In this document: piece after piece, positions 1 through 6,497 of the stretch
Layout of the letters: each line of letters opens with the position of its first letter
How positions within the stretch are numbered: the stretch's first letter is position 1
The notes under the pieces: model-generated
Seen by the model: only the letters and a program-made list of their open reading frames with translations
What the model was told of the DNA's origin: nothing
The model's database searches: none
Translations under genes and position numbers: made by a program
Assembly: GCA_946611835.1 (NCBI GenBank)
Contig: CAMOEE010000060.1
Coordinates: forward strand, 1-12,280
Source: an uncultured Treponema sp.
GTDB taxonomy: Bacteria; Spirochaetota; Spirochaetia; Treponematales; Treponemataceae
Length of the DNA: 12,280 nt
Reading direction: 5' to 3'

Positions 1-207
1 CTCGAAGTAGCGGCGAAGCTGTTTTTCGAGGATGTTGTAGTAAGCCTTTACCTTCTGCTTTTCTACAAGGTGCAAAGCATAATCAGATGCTTTCTTTGTT
101 TTTTTGAAAGCTGGTGAACCAGCTCTGTCCATTGCCTTTGGGTGTCCGCAAACATTGACACCAAGTCTTCGACATTCCTTGAAACGAGGATTGCGTCGTG
201 TAGCCAT
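1..207 (-). CDS. rpsD: 30S ribosomal protein S4, N-terminal 69 residues (partial)
   Basis: Primary 16S rRNA-binding protein of the small subunit. In many bacteria it also represses its own translation. The visible part starts MATRRNPRFKECRRLGVNVC and continues through the family's N-terminal S4 block. The segment LVEKQKVKAYYNILEKQLRR (residues 48-67) matches the conserved REKQKVRRxYGVLERQFR stretch of S4 proteins. The gene runs off the left edge, so the S4 RNA-binding domain is not seen. The ATG at 205-207 is supported by an AGGAG Shine-Dalgarno (CTCCT on the plus strand at 214-218), 6 bases upstream. Two cysteines (12 and 20) are present, but the full four-ligand zinc motif of C+ S4 proteins is not evident. 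The gene is divergent from the lipoprotein genes. Confidence 0.93.
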   Translation of the reverse strand, partial: MATRRNPRFKECRRLGVNVCGHPKAMDRAGSPAFKKTKKASDYALHLVEKQKVKAYYNILEKQLRRYFE

Positions 208-229
208 TTTGTGCTCCTAAAAATAGTTT

Positions 230-276
230 AATCAAGGCAGATTCTAAGTTAGCCGCAAAGAATAAGTTGCTTGATT
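230..276 (-). promoter_or_regulatory. Structured 5' leader of rpsD (candidate S4 autoregulatory site)
   Basis: Between the predicted rpsD promoter and its Shine-Dalgarno the transcript can fold. A perfect 7-bp stem pairs 270-276 with 230-236 (AATCAAG/CTTGATT). A 5-bp inner stem pairs 259-263 with 241-245 (ATTCT/AGAAT), separated from the outer stem by a 6/4-nt internal loop and capped by a 13-nt loop. S4 is known to bind leader RNA of its own gene or operon in E. coli and B. subtilis. The position just upstream of the ribosome-binding site suits such control, but the regulatory role is inference. Confidence 0.35.
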
Positions 277-291
277 TTTCAAAGTTTTGAC

Positions 292-320
292 ATTCTATCA
301 GTTTGATGATTTTGAATCAA
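292..320 (-). promoter_or_regulatory. Candidate sigma-70 promoter of rpsD
   Basis: On the minus strand a TTGATT -35 (plus-strand 315-320) lies 17 bp from a TAGAAT -10 (292-297). The -10 is preceded by TGA, giving an extended -10. Predicted transcription start is near 285, leaving a leader of about 78 nt before the rpsD ATG. Prediction from consensus only. Confidence 0.45.
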
Positions 321-369
321 TACAGCCGATTGAATTTTCTATCAAAAAAATACAAGTTCTTCCATTAAA

Positions 370-399
370 TTAATATAAAAGTCCCTTTCATCCGATAAT
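370..399 (+). promoter_or_regulatory. Weak candidate promoter of the first binding-protein gene
   Basis: TTAATA (370-375), 18-bp spacer, GATAAT (394-399), placing transcription start near 406 and a leader of about 38 nt carrying the GGGGGA ribosome-binding site at 431-436. The -35 match is poor and several other AT-rich hexamers compete. Confidence 0.22.
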
Positions 400-443
400 A
401 CAAAATAGAGCAGGTTTTGAATCTTTTTATGGGGGATGCAATT

Positions 444-1454
444 ATGTTAAAGAAAATTTTATACGCTTCTATATCCATAACACTCTGTCTTTCGCTCTTT
501 TCCTGCCTGGAAAAGAGCAAAGAAACTGATGACAGGGAAATCACCCTTGTAATGGCAGAGGTTAATCCGGAGGACACTATCGCCGGCCAGACAGACATGG
601 CTTTCAAGGAAAAAGTCGAGGAACTCTCCGGGGGCAAAATTAAAATAGACCTTCAGTGCTCAGGAATTCTTGGAGATGTGGATTCGGTTATGAATCTGAT
701 GATGAGGCCTAACTCAACGATTCAGATTCACCGGATGTCAGCCGTAAACATGGCAATCTACGGATGCAAAAAGACTTCCCTATTATCTGTTCCTTTCACA
801 TTCTCGAACAAGGAGCATTTCTGGAACTTCGCAAAATCAGAGACGGCGGCAAAGCTTCTTGAGGAACCGTCAGACATGGGTCTGGGAATCAAAGGGCTAT
901 TCTTCGCAGAGGAAGGCTTCCGCAACTTTTTCTCGACAAAAAAAATCGAATCTGTAAAAGATTTTGAGGGCCTCAATGTCAGGGGGACGAATGACAAGGC
1001 AATGCAGGGGCTCCTCAATGGACTCAAGGCGAACAGCATCCCGGTAAACTATGCGGACCTGTACGGCGCTCTCCAGACAGGAACAATCGATGCTGCCGAG
1101 CAGCCAATCGCAAACTATCTGTCAAACCACTTTCACAGCGTCTGTCCTTACATGATTCTTGACGGACACACGCTGGGAGTAATGGAAACAGTAATCACCC
1201 TTGAATGCTGGAATTCCCTGAGCGAAAAGCAGCAGGCAATTCTTGTTCAGGCCGGAAAATATGCCAGCGACTTCTGCAGGGAACTCTCACAAACCAAGGA
1301 AAACAAGATTAAGGACGAACTCATAAAAGAAGGAGCGACAATCACTGAGGTCAAGGACATCACGCCATGGCAGAAAGCCTGCGAAGATGTCATCAGGGAA
1401 GGAGCCGCAGCCGACGAAAAACTTTACAAGGAAATCTTGAGCTACGCAAAGTAA
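444..1454 (+). CDS. dctP: TRAP transporter solute-binding lipoprotein (DctP family), paralog 1
   Basis: Periplasmic binding protein of the DctP type, which in tripartite TRAP systems captures organic acids; this ligand is unknown. The protein has 336 residues, usual for the family. A signal peptide (residues 1-20, MLKK then a hydrophobic core) ends in lipobox LFSC with Cys21 as the lipidation site, so a membrane-anchored lipoprotein is expected. Family landmarks are the TLVMAEVNPE first strand (34-43), a DFEGLNVR segment whose Arg180 sits where DctP proteins bind a carboxylate, and YGALQTGTIDAAEQP (207-221), equivalent to the YxALQxGxxDGxE motif. An in-frame TTG at 417 and ATG at 429 exist. 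The ATG at 444 is preferred because GGGGGA (431-436) lies 7 bases upstream and the signal peptide then has normal length. First of three tandem paralogs. No DctQ or DctM gene is present nearby. Confidence 0.88.
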   Translation: MLKKILYASISITLCLSLFSCLEKSKETDDREITLVMAEVNPEDTIAGQTDMAFKEKVEELSGGKIKIDLQCSGILGDVDSVMNLMMRPNSTIQIHRMSAVNMAIYGCKKTSLLSVPFTFSNKEHFWNFAKSETAAKLLEEPSDMGLGIKGLFFAEEGFRNFFSTKKIESVKDFEGLNVRGTNDKAMQGLLNGLKANSIPVNYADLYGALQTGTIDAAEQPIANYLSNHFHSVCPYMILDGHTLGVMETVITLECWNSLSEKQQAILVQAGKYASDFCRELSQTKENKIKDELIKEGATITEVKDITPWQKACEDVIREGAAADEKLYKEILSYAK

Positions 1455-1460
1455 AATCAT

Positions 1461-1489
1461 TTGACAGTAATTAAAAGTAACTTTAAGAT
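1461..1489 (+). promoter_or_regulatory. Promoter of the second binding-protein gene
   Basis: Perfect TTGACA at 1461-1466, a 17-bp spacer, and TAAGAT at 1484-1489, starting 6 bp after the stop codon of the preceding gene. Predicted start of transcription is near 1496. The GGAG ribosome-binding site at 1536-1539 lies 10 bases before the ATG at 1550. Confidence 0.6.
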
Positions 1490-1533
1490 TGTGGAAGACT
1501 TGAATATATTTTCGGGGCTTCCATATTTTTTTT
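1490..1533 (+). terminator. Candidate intrinsic terminator after the first binding-protein gene
   Basis: An 8-bp stem with one G-T wobble pairs 1490-1497 with 1518-1525 (core TGGAAG/CTTCCA). The loop is 20 nt and an eight-T run follows at 1526-1533. The long loop and modest GC content make it a weak terminator. The left arm coincides with the predicted transcription start of the next gene, so only transcripts reading through from upstream would contain the whole hairpin. Confidence 0.4.
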
Positions 1534-1549
1534 CCGGAGCGTTACTTCT

Positions 1550-2548
1550 ATGTCAAAACATACACATCATTTTTTACTTGCAATCCTCATGTCTCTTTTT
1601 CTCATTGCCTGCAACGGCAAGGGGAATGACAAAGAAATAACGCTTGTGATGGCCGAGGTCAATCCTGAGGGAACCATATCCGCAGAAATGGACAAGGCAT
1701 TCAAAGAAAAGGTCGAGGAGCTTTCTGAAGGGAAAATCAAGATTGACCTTTACTTCGGCGGTACCCTTGGGGACGAGGAGAGCGTCATGAAGATTCTCAT
1801 GCAAAGCCACGGCTCAATCCATCTCGAAAGGATCTCCACATTCAATCTTCCGTCCCGGGGCTGCGAAAAGTCTGCCCTTCTCATAATACCCTACACTTTC
1901 AGCAGCCGCTCTCATTTCTGGAATTTTGCGAACTCAGAGCTTGCAAGGACTATACTTGACGAGCCTTACGAAAAGAACATAGGCATAAAAGGCTTATTTT
2001 ATGGAGAAGAAGGAACAAGAAATTTTTTCTCGACAAAGGAAATCAAGGGAATTGAAGATTTCTCAGGGCTAAAGCTCAGGGTAACGGACTCTGTCATGAA
2101 AAGCCTTGCCGAAGGTTTTAATGCTACCCCCGTCAGCATTTCATTCGGAGACTTGTACGGAGCCTTACAGACAGGAAGCGCCGATGCGGCAGACCAGCCT
2201 CTTGCAAATTACCTGGGAAACAAGTTTCATCAGGTTGCGCCATACATGATTCTTGACGGTCACACCCTTGGAATCACAGAAGTTGTCATCAGCTCCGAAT
2301 GCTGGGATTCTCTTTCAGAAAAGCAGCAAAACATTCTTTTTGAAGCCGGAAAGTATGCGGGCGAGGTCTGCAGGAAAATCTCCCAGGAACGAGAAGAAAA
2401 CGCCAGGGCCCAGCTTGTTAAAGAGGGTGCAAAATTCACTGAAATCACTGATTTATCATCATGGCAGAAGGCCTGTGAAGGAATAATTTCCGACACGGCA
2501 AAAGCCGATTCCCTTCTCTACCAGAAAATCCTGCATCTGACAAAATAA
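1550..2548 (+). CDS. dctP: TRAP transporter solute-binding lipoprotein (DctP family), paralog 2
   Basis: Second DctP-type binding protein, 332 residues. The signal peptide (1-20) carries an unusual His-rich start (MSKHTHH) and ends in lipobox LIAC with Cys21. The mature protein follows paralog 1 closely; over the first 60 mature positions about two thirds are identical by eye, pointing to recent tandem duplication. Arg177 in DFSGLKLR is the expected carboxylate-binding residue. YGALQTGSADAADQP matches the family motif that shapes the ligand pocket and hinge. The blocks EEGTRNFFSTK and PYMILDGHTLG are shared with both neighbours. It has its own promoter and ribosome-binding site, so it can be expressed separately from paralog 1. 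Ligand unknown, though the changed pocket-side residues relative to its paralogs suggest a related but not identical ligand. Confidence 0.88.
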   Translation: MSKHTHHFLLAILMSLFLIACNGKGNDKEITLVMAEVNPEGTISAEMDKAFKEKVEELSEGKIKIDLYFGGTLGDEESVMKILMQSHGSIHLERISTFNLPSRGCEKSALLIIPYTFSSRSHFWNFANSELARTILDEPYEKNIGIKGLFYGEEGTRNFFSTKEIKGIEDFSGLKLRVTDSVMKSLAEGFNATPVSISFGDLYGALQTGSADAADQPLANYLGNKFHQVAPYMILDGHTLGITEVVISSECWDSLSEKQQNILFEAGKYAGEVCRKISQEREENARAQLVKEGAKFTEITDLSSWQKACEGIISDTAKADSLLYQKILHLTK

Positions 2549-2567
2549 TTAAGGATAATTAAAATTC

Positions 2568-2597
2568 TTGACTTGACGAAATAAGCTGTCATATAAT
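2568..2597 (+). promoter_or_regulatory. Promoter of the third binding-protein gene, predicted leaderless
   Basis: TTGACT at 2568-2573, an 18-bp spacer, and a perfect TATAAT at 2592-2597. Only 7 bp separate the -10 from the ATG at 2605, so transcription should begin at or one base before the start codon. No Shine-Dalgarno-like sequence is present just upstream of the ATG. Confidence 0.6.
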
Positions 2598-2604
2598 ATT
2601 CGAT

Positions 2605-3600
2605 ATGCGTAAGATTTTTGTTTCAATTGCAGTTTTCTCCACATTGTTTGCTTTTGCATCATGCAGTAAAGAACAAAAAAAAATTGAACTTGTCATGGCA
2701 GAGCCTAATCCAGAAGGCTCCATCTCGGCGAAAGTTGATCACGAATTCGCCTACAAGGTCGAGGAACTTTCAAAGGGCAGCATCAAAATACAAGTCCATG
2801 CCTCAGGCGTTCTGGGCGACAACAGTTCCGTAATGGCGGCCATGGTAAAACCTGGCAACAGCGGCATTCACCTTGCCCGTCTTTCGCCAATCGCAGTCTC
2901 CCACTACAATTGCCCTAATCACTCGCTTCTCAATGTTCCATATACTTTCAAGAACCATGAGCATTTCTGGAAATTCGCAAGTTCTCCGGTCGCTCAGAAA
3001 ATACTCAACGAACCATACACAAAAAAAGTAGGCGTAAAAGGGCTTTTCTTTATGGAAGAAGGTTTCCGCCACTTTTTCTCTACAAAGCCCCTCAACGACA
3101 TAGAAGACTTTGCCGGCGAAAAAATCCGTTCGGCAGGCAACCCGATTATGGAAGAACTTGCAGCCTCGCTCAAGGCCTCCTCAAAGAGTGTTCCTTTCAC
3201 GAGCCTTTATGCGGCCCTTCAGACCGGTGAAGTAACAGTCGCCGAGCAGCCTATCATAAACTACCTTTCAAACGACTTTAACAGGGTCGCACCATACATG
3301 ATTCTCGACGGACATGAGATTGGTGTCGCAGAGGTCGTAATCTCAAGCGAGCTTTGGAAATCTCTCACAAAAGAACAGCAGAATATTCTTATTGAAGCCG
3401 GAAAATATGCCGGTGAGTACTGTCAGAAAGTCGTCCAGGAATCCGAGAACAGTGCAAAACTTACATTGCGAAATTCCGGAACAAAGTTTGCCGAAGTAAA
3501 AGACTTCTCAAAATGGCAGAAAGTATGCGCTGATGTCATCAGCAGGGCTGTCCGTGATAATACTGAGATTTATGGAGAGATTTTAAACCTTGCAGACTAA
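2605..3600 (+). CDS. dctP: TRAP transporter solute-binding lipoprotein (DctP family), paralog 3
   Basis: Third DctP-type binding protein, 331 residues. The signal peptide (1-19) ends in FASC with Cys20 as the lipidation site. The start at 2605 is required for the signal peptide, and I see no in-frame alternative just upstream. It shares the LVMAEPNPEG first strand, the EEGFRHFFSTK and PYMILDGH blocks and Arg175 (DFAGEKIR) with paralogs 1 and 2. It is more diverged: the motif reads YAALQTGEVTVAEQP, so the Asp of the usual GxxD position is Thr here, which may alter the pocket or the closing movement. The 3' end overlaps the diguanylate cyclase gene by 11 bp, and a ribosome-binding site for that gene lies inside this one, so the two should be co-transcribed and translationally coupled. 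Confidence 0.87.
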   Translation: MRKIFVSIAVFSTLFAFASCSKEQKKIELVMAEPNPEGSISAKVDHEFAYKVEELSKGSIKIQVHASGVLGDNSSVMAAMVKPGNSGIHLARLSPIAVSHYNCPNHSLLNVPYTFKNHEHFWKFASSPVAQKILNEPYTKKVGVKGLFFMEEGFRHFFSTKPLNDIEDFAGEKIRSAGNPIMEELAASLKASSKSVPFTSLYAALQTGEVTVAEQPIINYLSNDFNRVAPYMILDGHEIGVAEVVISSELWKSLTKEQQNILIEAGKYAGEYCQKVVQESENSAKLTLRNSGTKFAEVKDFSKWQKVCADVISRAVRDNTEIYGEILNLAD

Positions 3601-4978
3601 ACAGGATTCGGCGCAAAAAAAATCTGTGACCGGTATTAACATCCAGCTTCTCAATATTTTTTTCATAGTCATAACGGCAATAGTTTTTTGTTTTATTCTC
3701 GTAATCTCAAGCACCGTAAACAAGAGGTTTTATGCCGTTGAAGAGGCAATAGACAAATTCATCATCTGTGAGCAAAGTTCTGAGCTCATAAAAGAAAGCG
3801 CCAACTATCTTACGGATCAGGCCCGTCTTTTCGTGGTCACGCAAAAACAGGAATATGCGAACGCTTATCTCGAGGAAGTCAACATAACGAAGGGCCAGAA
3901 AAAGGCTCTCGAAGCGCTGGAAAAAGTCTGTTCCGAAAAAGACCTTGCCCTGCAAAGGCTCAAAATCGCCATGGAGCAGGGGCAGAGCCTCATCAATATG
4001 GAGCTTTACGCAATTCGTCTGGCCTACAAGCTAAAGGATGACAAGGATATTCCTGAGCAAATCGCAAAAATTGCTATCCGTAACATCGACCAGAACCTTT
4101 CACGCGAAAAGTTACATGAGACGGCAGTCAGCAATCTTTTCGGAGAGGGCTATTTAATCTACAAAACCAGAATCAACGAAAACTGCCGCCTCACAATTTC
4201 GGCAATCGAACAGCAGATAAAAGATGAGCTGAACATCAACGCCAACGAGCTTGGTTCAAACCTCAAAAGGCTCAGACTTCTCTTCCTCACATTGTTGATT
4301 ATCAATGTTCTTCTATTCATTGCCTTCACCTACCTCATCATTGTTCCGCTTGAGAAGTTCAAGACCGCAATCAAAAATGACGAGAGGCTCAATGTAATCG
4401 GCTCCCTCGAATGCAAACATCTTGCCGAAAGCTATAACGAAATTTACGACATCAAGGCCCAGAACGAAAAATCACTGCTCAAAAAGGCCGAGTACGATGC
4501 CCTTACAGGTATCCTCAACCGCCGTGCTTTTGACCAGGTTTGTCACGCATCCGCCGAAAAACGCCAGCAGATTGCCCTTCTCCTTATCGATATGGATAAT
4601 TTTAAATTCATCAACGATAATTACGGTCATTCAGGCGGCGACACGGCGCTTCAGGAACTTTCACGCATTCTCACAGACACATTCCGCACCGACGACTATG
4701 TATGCCGGATTGGTGGCGATGAATTTGCGGTCATTCTGCCACATTGTACGACCAGTGCCGCAACAATCATTAAAAAGAAGATTCTCAGCGTAAACGAAAA
4801 ACTTGTAAACATAAAAGACAATATCAAGCCGGTTTCTGTCAGCGTCGGCGTTGCTTTTTCTGATATTGGTTTCAACGACAATCTGTTCAAGCGGGCAGAC
4901 AAAGCGTTGTACATCGTAAAGGAAAAAGGAAAACGAGGCTGCGAAATCTACGAAGAGAATTATGCTACAGAAGAGTGA
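3590..4978 (+). CDS. Membrane diguanylate cyclase with periplasmic helical sensor domain
   Basis: Makes cyclic di-GMP from two GTP at the inner membrane. In the 462 residues I see a short cytoplasmic tail, TM1 (about 17-41), a mostly helical periplasmic region (42-228), TM2 (229-252), a short linker (253-300) and a GGDEF domain (301-455). The cyclase looks active: DALTGILNR (303-311), IDMDNFK (333-339) and an intact GGDEF at 375-379. An RxxD inhibitory site (Arg366-Asp369) sits five residues before GGDEF, so product inhibition is expected. The sensor contains SANYLTDQARLFVVT (70-84), a helix type I recognise from spirochaete and clostridial GGDEF and chemoreceptor proteins. I chose the TTG start at 3590 because GGAGAG (3574-3579) lies 10 bases upstream; GTG at 3626 is the alternative. 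The close linkage to three binding lipoproteins suggests one of them feeds this sensor, which is inference. Confidence 0.9.
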   Translation: MQTKQDSAQKKSVTGINIQLLNIFFIVITAIVFCFILVISSTVNKRFYAVEEAIDKFIICEQSSELIKESANYLTDQARLFVVTQKQEYANAYLEEVNITKGQKKALEALEKVCSEKDLALQRLKIAMEQGQSLINMELYAIRLAYKLKDDKDIPEQIAKIAIRNIDQNLSREKLHETAVSNLFGEGYLIYKTRINENCRLTISAIEQQIKDELNINANELGSNLKRLRLLFLTLLIINVLLFIAFTYLIIVPLEKFKTAIKNDERLNVIGSLECKHLAESYNEIYDIKAQNEKSLLKKAEYDALTGILNRRAFDQVCHASAEKRQQIALLLIDMDNFKFINDNYGHSGGDTALQELSRILTDTFRTDDYVCRIGGDEFAVILPHCTTSAATIIKKKILSVNEKLVNIKDNIKPVSVSVGVAFSDIGFNDNLFKRADKALYIVKEKGKRGCEIYEENYATEE

Positions 4979-6464
4979 TTCACAGATTTATATAATTGGA
5001 GCAGGTTTTGCCGGCCAGATGATTGCCCAGGACTTGCGGCGCAAAAAAGTATTCGGCACTGTTGCAGCCTTCCTTGACGATGACAAAAGCCTTATCGGTC
5101 AGCAGATTGACGGGAGCCCTGTTCTGGGACCAATTTCTGATGTGGCAAAACTTCTCCGCTCAGGTCCCCTTGACGAGGCGATAATTGCCATTCCAAGTGC
5201 ACCTACCGAAAAAATCCGTGAAATCTATGAGACACTTAAAAAAAGCGGCTTCTCTCACATAAGGATTCTCCCCAGCGTAAGCCAGATTATCGACGGAAAG
5301 GCTCATCTCGTCCAGACAAGAGAAATCGACCCCCTGGATATTTTGGGCCGAACACCGGTAATTATTCCCCTTCACGAAAGCCTTCAGTACCTGAGGGGCA
5401 AGCGGGTCCTTATCACGGGTGCCGGCGGCTCAATTGGTTCTGAACTTGCCCGCCAGCTTCTTTCTGGAGGAGCGGAAAGGCTTTATCTTTTTGGGCATGG
5501 CGAGAACTCAATCGTCCGCATTTACCGGGAACTTCATGTCCTGCAGCAGGAAGGAGTCGGTGAGGCGGCTTCGGTCGTACCGATAATCGGCGACATGAAG
5601 GACAAGGAATATGTGGACTACATAATCAAAAAGACTCATGCTGATGTTATTTTTCATTGCGCAGCTTACAAGCATGTTCCAATGATGGAAGAAAATCCTG
5701 TTGCGGTAATCGAGAACAATGTTTTCGGAACAAAAAATCTTCTTGAAGCGGCTCTTAAAAACGGAGTCCAGAGATTCGTTCTTATTTCAACGGACAAGGC
5801 TGTGAGTCCGGTCAGCGTTTATGGAGCCAGCAAAATGCTCTGCGAAAAGCTGATTCTTCAGTATGCAAAAAAAGCGGCTCCAAATCAGAATTTCATGTTC
5901 GTCCGCTTCGGAAATGTTCTCGGTTCCAGAGGCTCTATTCTTCCCCTCTTCCAGCAGCAGATTAAGACGGGCGGGCCGGTCACTGTCACCGACAAGGAAA
6001 TGGAAAGATTCTTTATGACTATTCCGGAAGCCTGCTCTCTCGTTCTTGAGACAGGCGGTGTCGGCGAAAACGGCCGATCTTATCTTCTCGACATGGGGGA
6101 ACCGCTCAAAATCATCGATCTTGCTGAGCAAATCATTAAATTCTCCGGGCTGGAGCCTAATAAAGATATCGAGATTAAGATTATCGGGGCCAGGGAAGGC
6201 GAAAGAATTTATGAACCACTCTGGCTCAAAGAAGAAAATCCTCAGAAAACAGAATATGAAAAGCTTCTCGTCCTCAAAAACATCGAATTCGGCGACGAAA
6301 AACTTGATTGTCTGCTCACAGAGCTTGAGCCAATCTGCAAATTCATGGGAGACGAGGAAAAGTTCAGGAACAAAGAGAAGCTTCTTTCGACCCTTCGTAA
6401 AAATATTTCTAGCCTCGACGAATACTACAAGGTCACTAAAAAAGATGAGTCTATGAATCTATAA
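4962..6464 (+). CDS. Soluble CapD/PglF-type nucleotide-sugar 4,6-dehydratase
   Basis: Likely an NAD-dependent dehydratase of the extended SDR family that turns UDP-N-acetylglucosamine (or a related NDP-sugar) into a 4-keto-6-deoxy sugar. Two Rossmann modules are visible. The N-terminal one (8-125) starts IIGAGFAG and resembles the CoA_binding_3-like domain of CapD/PglF proteins. The catalytic one (147-420) has TGAGGSIG (152-159), STDK (276-279), Tyr287-xxx-Lys291 and RFFMTIPEA (349-357). Membrane-bound relatives of about 600 residues begin with several TM helices. This 500-residue protein starts directly at the first Rossmann strand, so it should be cytosolic. The C-terminal 60 residues are charged and probably helical. 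The start overlaps the cyclase gene by 17 bp with only a weak ribosome-binding site, suggesting translational coupling. The aminotransferase that would use its product follows immediately. Confidence 0.87.
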   Translation: MLQKSDSQIYIIGAGFAGQMIAQDLRRKKVFGTVAAFLDDDKSLIGQQIDGSPVLGPISDVAKLLRSGPLDEAIIAIPSAPTEKIREIYETLKKSGFSHIRILPSVSQIIDGKAHLVQTREIDPLDILGRTPVIIPLHESLQYLRGKRVLITGAGGSIGSELARQLLSGGAERLYLFGHGENSIVRIYRELHVLQQEGVGEAASVVPIIGDMKDKEYVDYIIKKTHADVIFHCAAYKHVPMMEENPVAVIENNVFGTKNLLEAALKNGVQRFVLISTDKAVSPVSVYGASKMLCEKLILQYAKKAAPNQNFMFVRFGNVLGSRGSILPLFQQQIKTGGPVTVTDKEMERFFMTIPEACSLVLETGGVGENGRSYLLDMGEPLKIIDLAEQIIKFSGLEPNKDIEIKIIGAREGERIYEPLWLKEENPQKTEYEKLLVLKNIEFGDEKLDCLLTELEPICKFMGDEEKFRNKEKLLSTLRKNISSLDEYYKVTKKDESMNL

Positions 6465-6479
6465 AGAATCCGAAGATTT

Positions 6480-6488
6480 TGGTATGAT
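6480..6488 (+). promoter_or_regulatory. Possible extended -10 promoter before the aminotransferase gene
   Basis: TGGTATGAT (TGn plus TATGAT) ends 9 bp before the ATG at 6498, in the only intergenic gap of the downstream operon. No acceptable -35 is visible. If used, the transcript would begin about 3 nt before the start codon. An alternative reading is that the following GGGGA (6489-6493) is simply the ribosome-binding site for operon mRNA. Confidence 0.2.
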
Positions 6489-6497
6489 GGGGATATT

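Larger units (their letters stand above)
208..443. other. Divergent intergenic region between rpsD and the first lipoprotein gene
   Basis: AT-rich 236-bp spacer with no credible ORF. It holds the rpsD leader and promoter on the minus strand. For the plus-strand gene the best -10 I can find is GATAAT at 394-399, with a poor TTAATA at 370-375 (18-bp spacer). I could not identify a convincing promoter for the first lipoprotein gene. Confidence 0.7.

Noticed and set aside
287..292. Perfect TTGACA on the plus strand before the first lipoprotein gene
   Set aside because: No acceptable -10 at 16-18 bp downstream, and it overlaps the rpsD promoter on the other strand.
417..443. Upstream TTG/ATG starts for the first lipoprotein gene
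   Set aside because: They would add residues before a normal signal peptide and would place the GGGGGA site inside the coding region.
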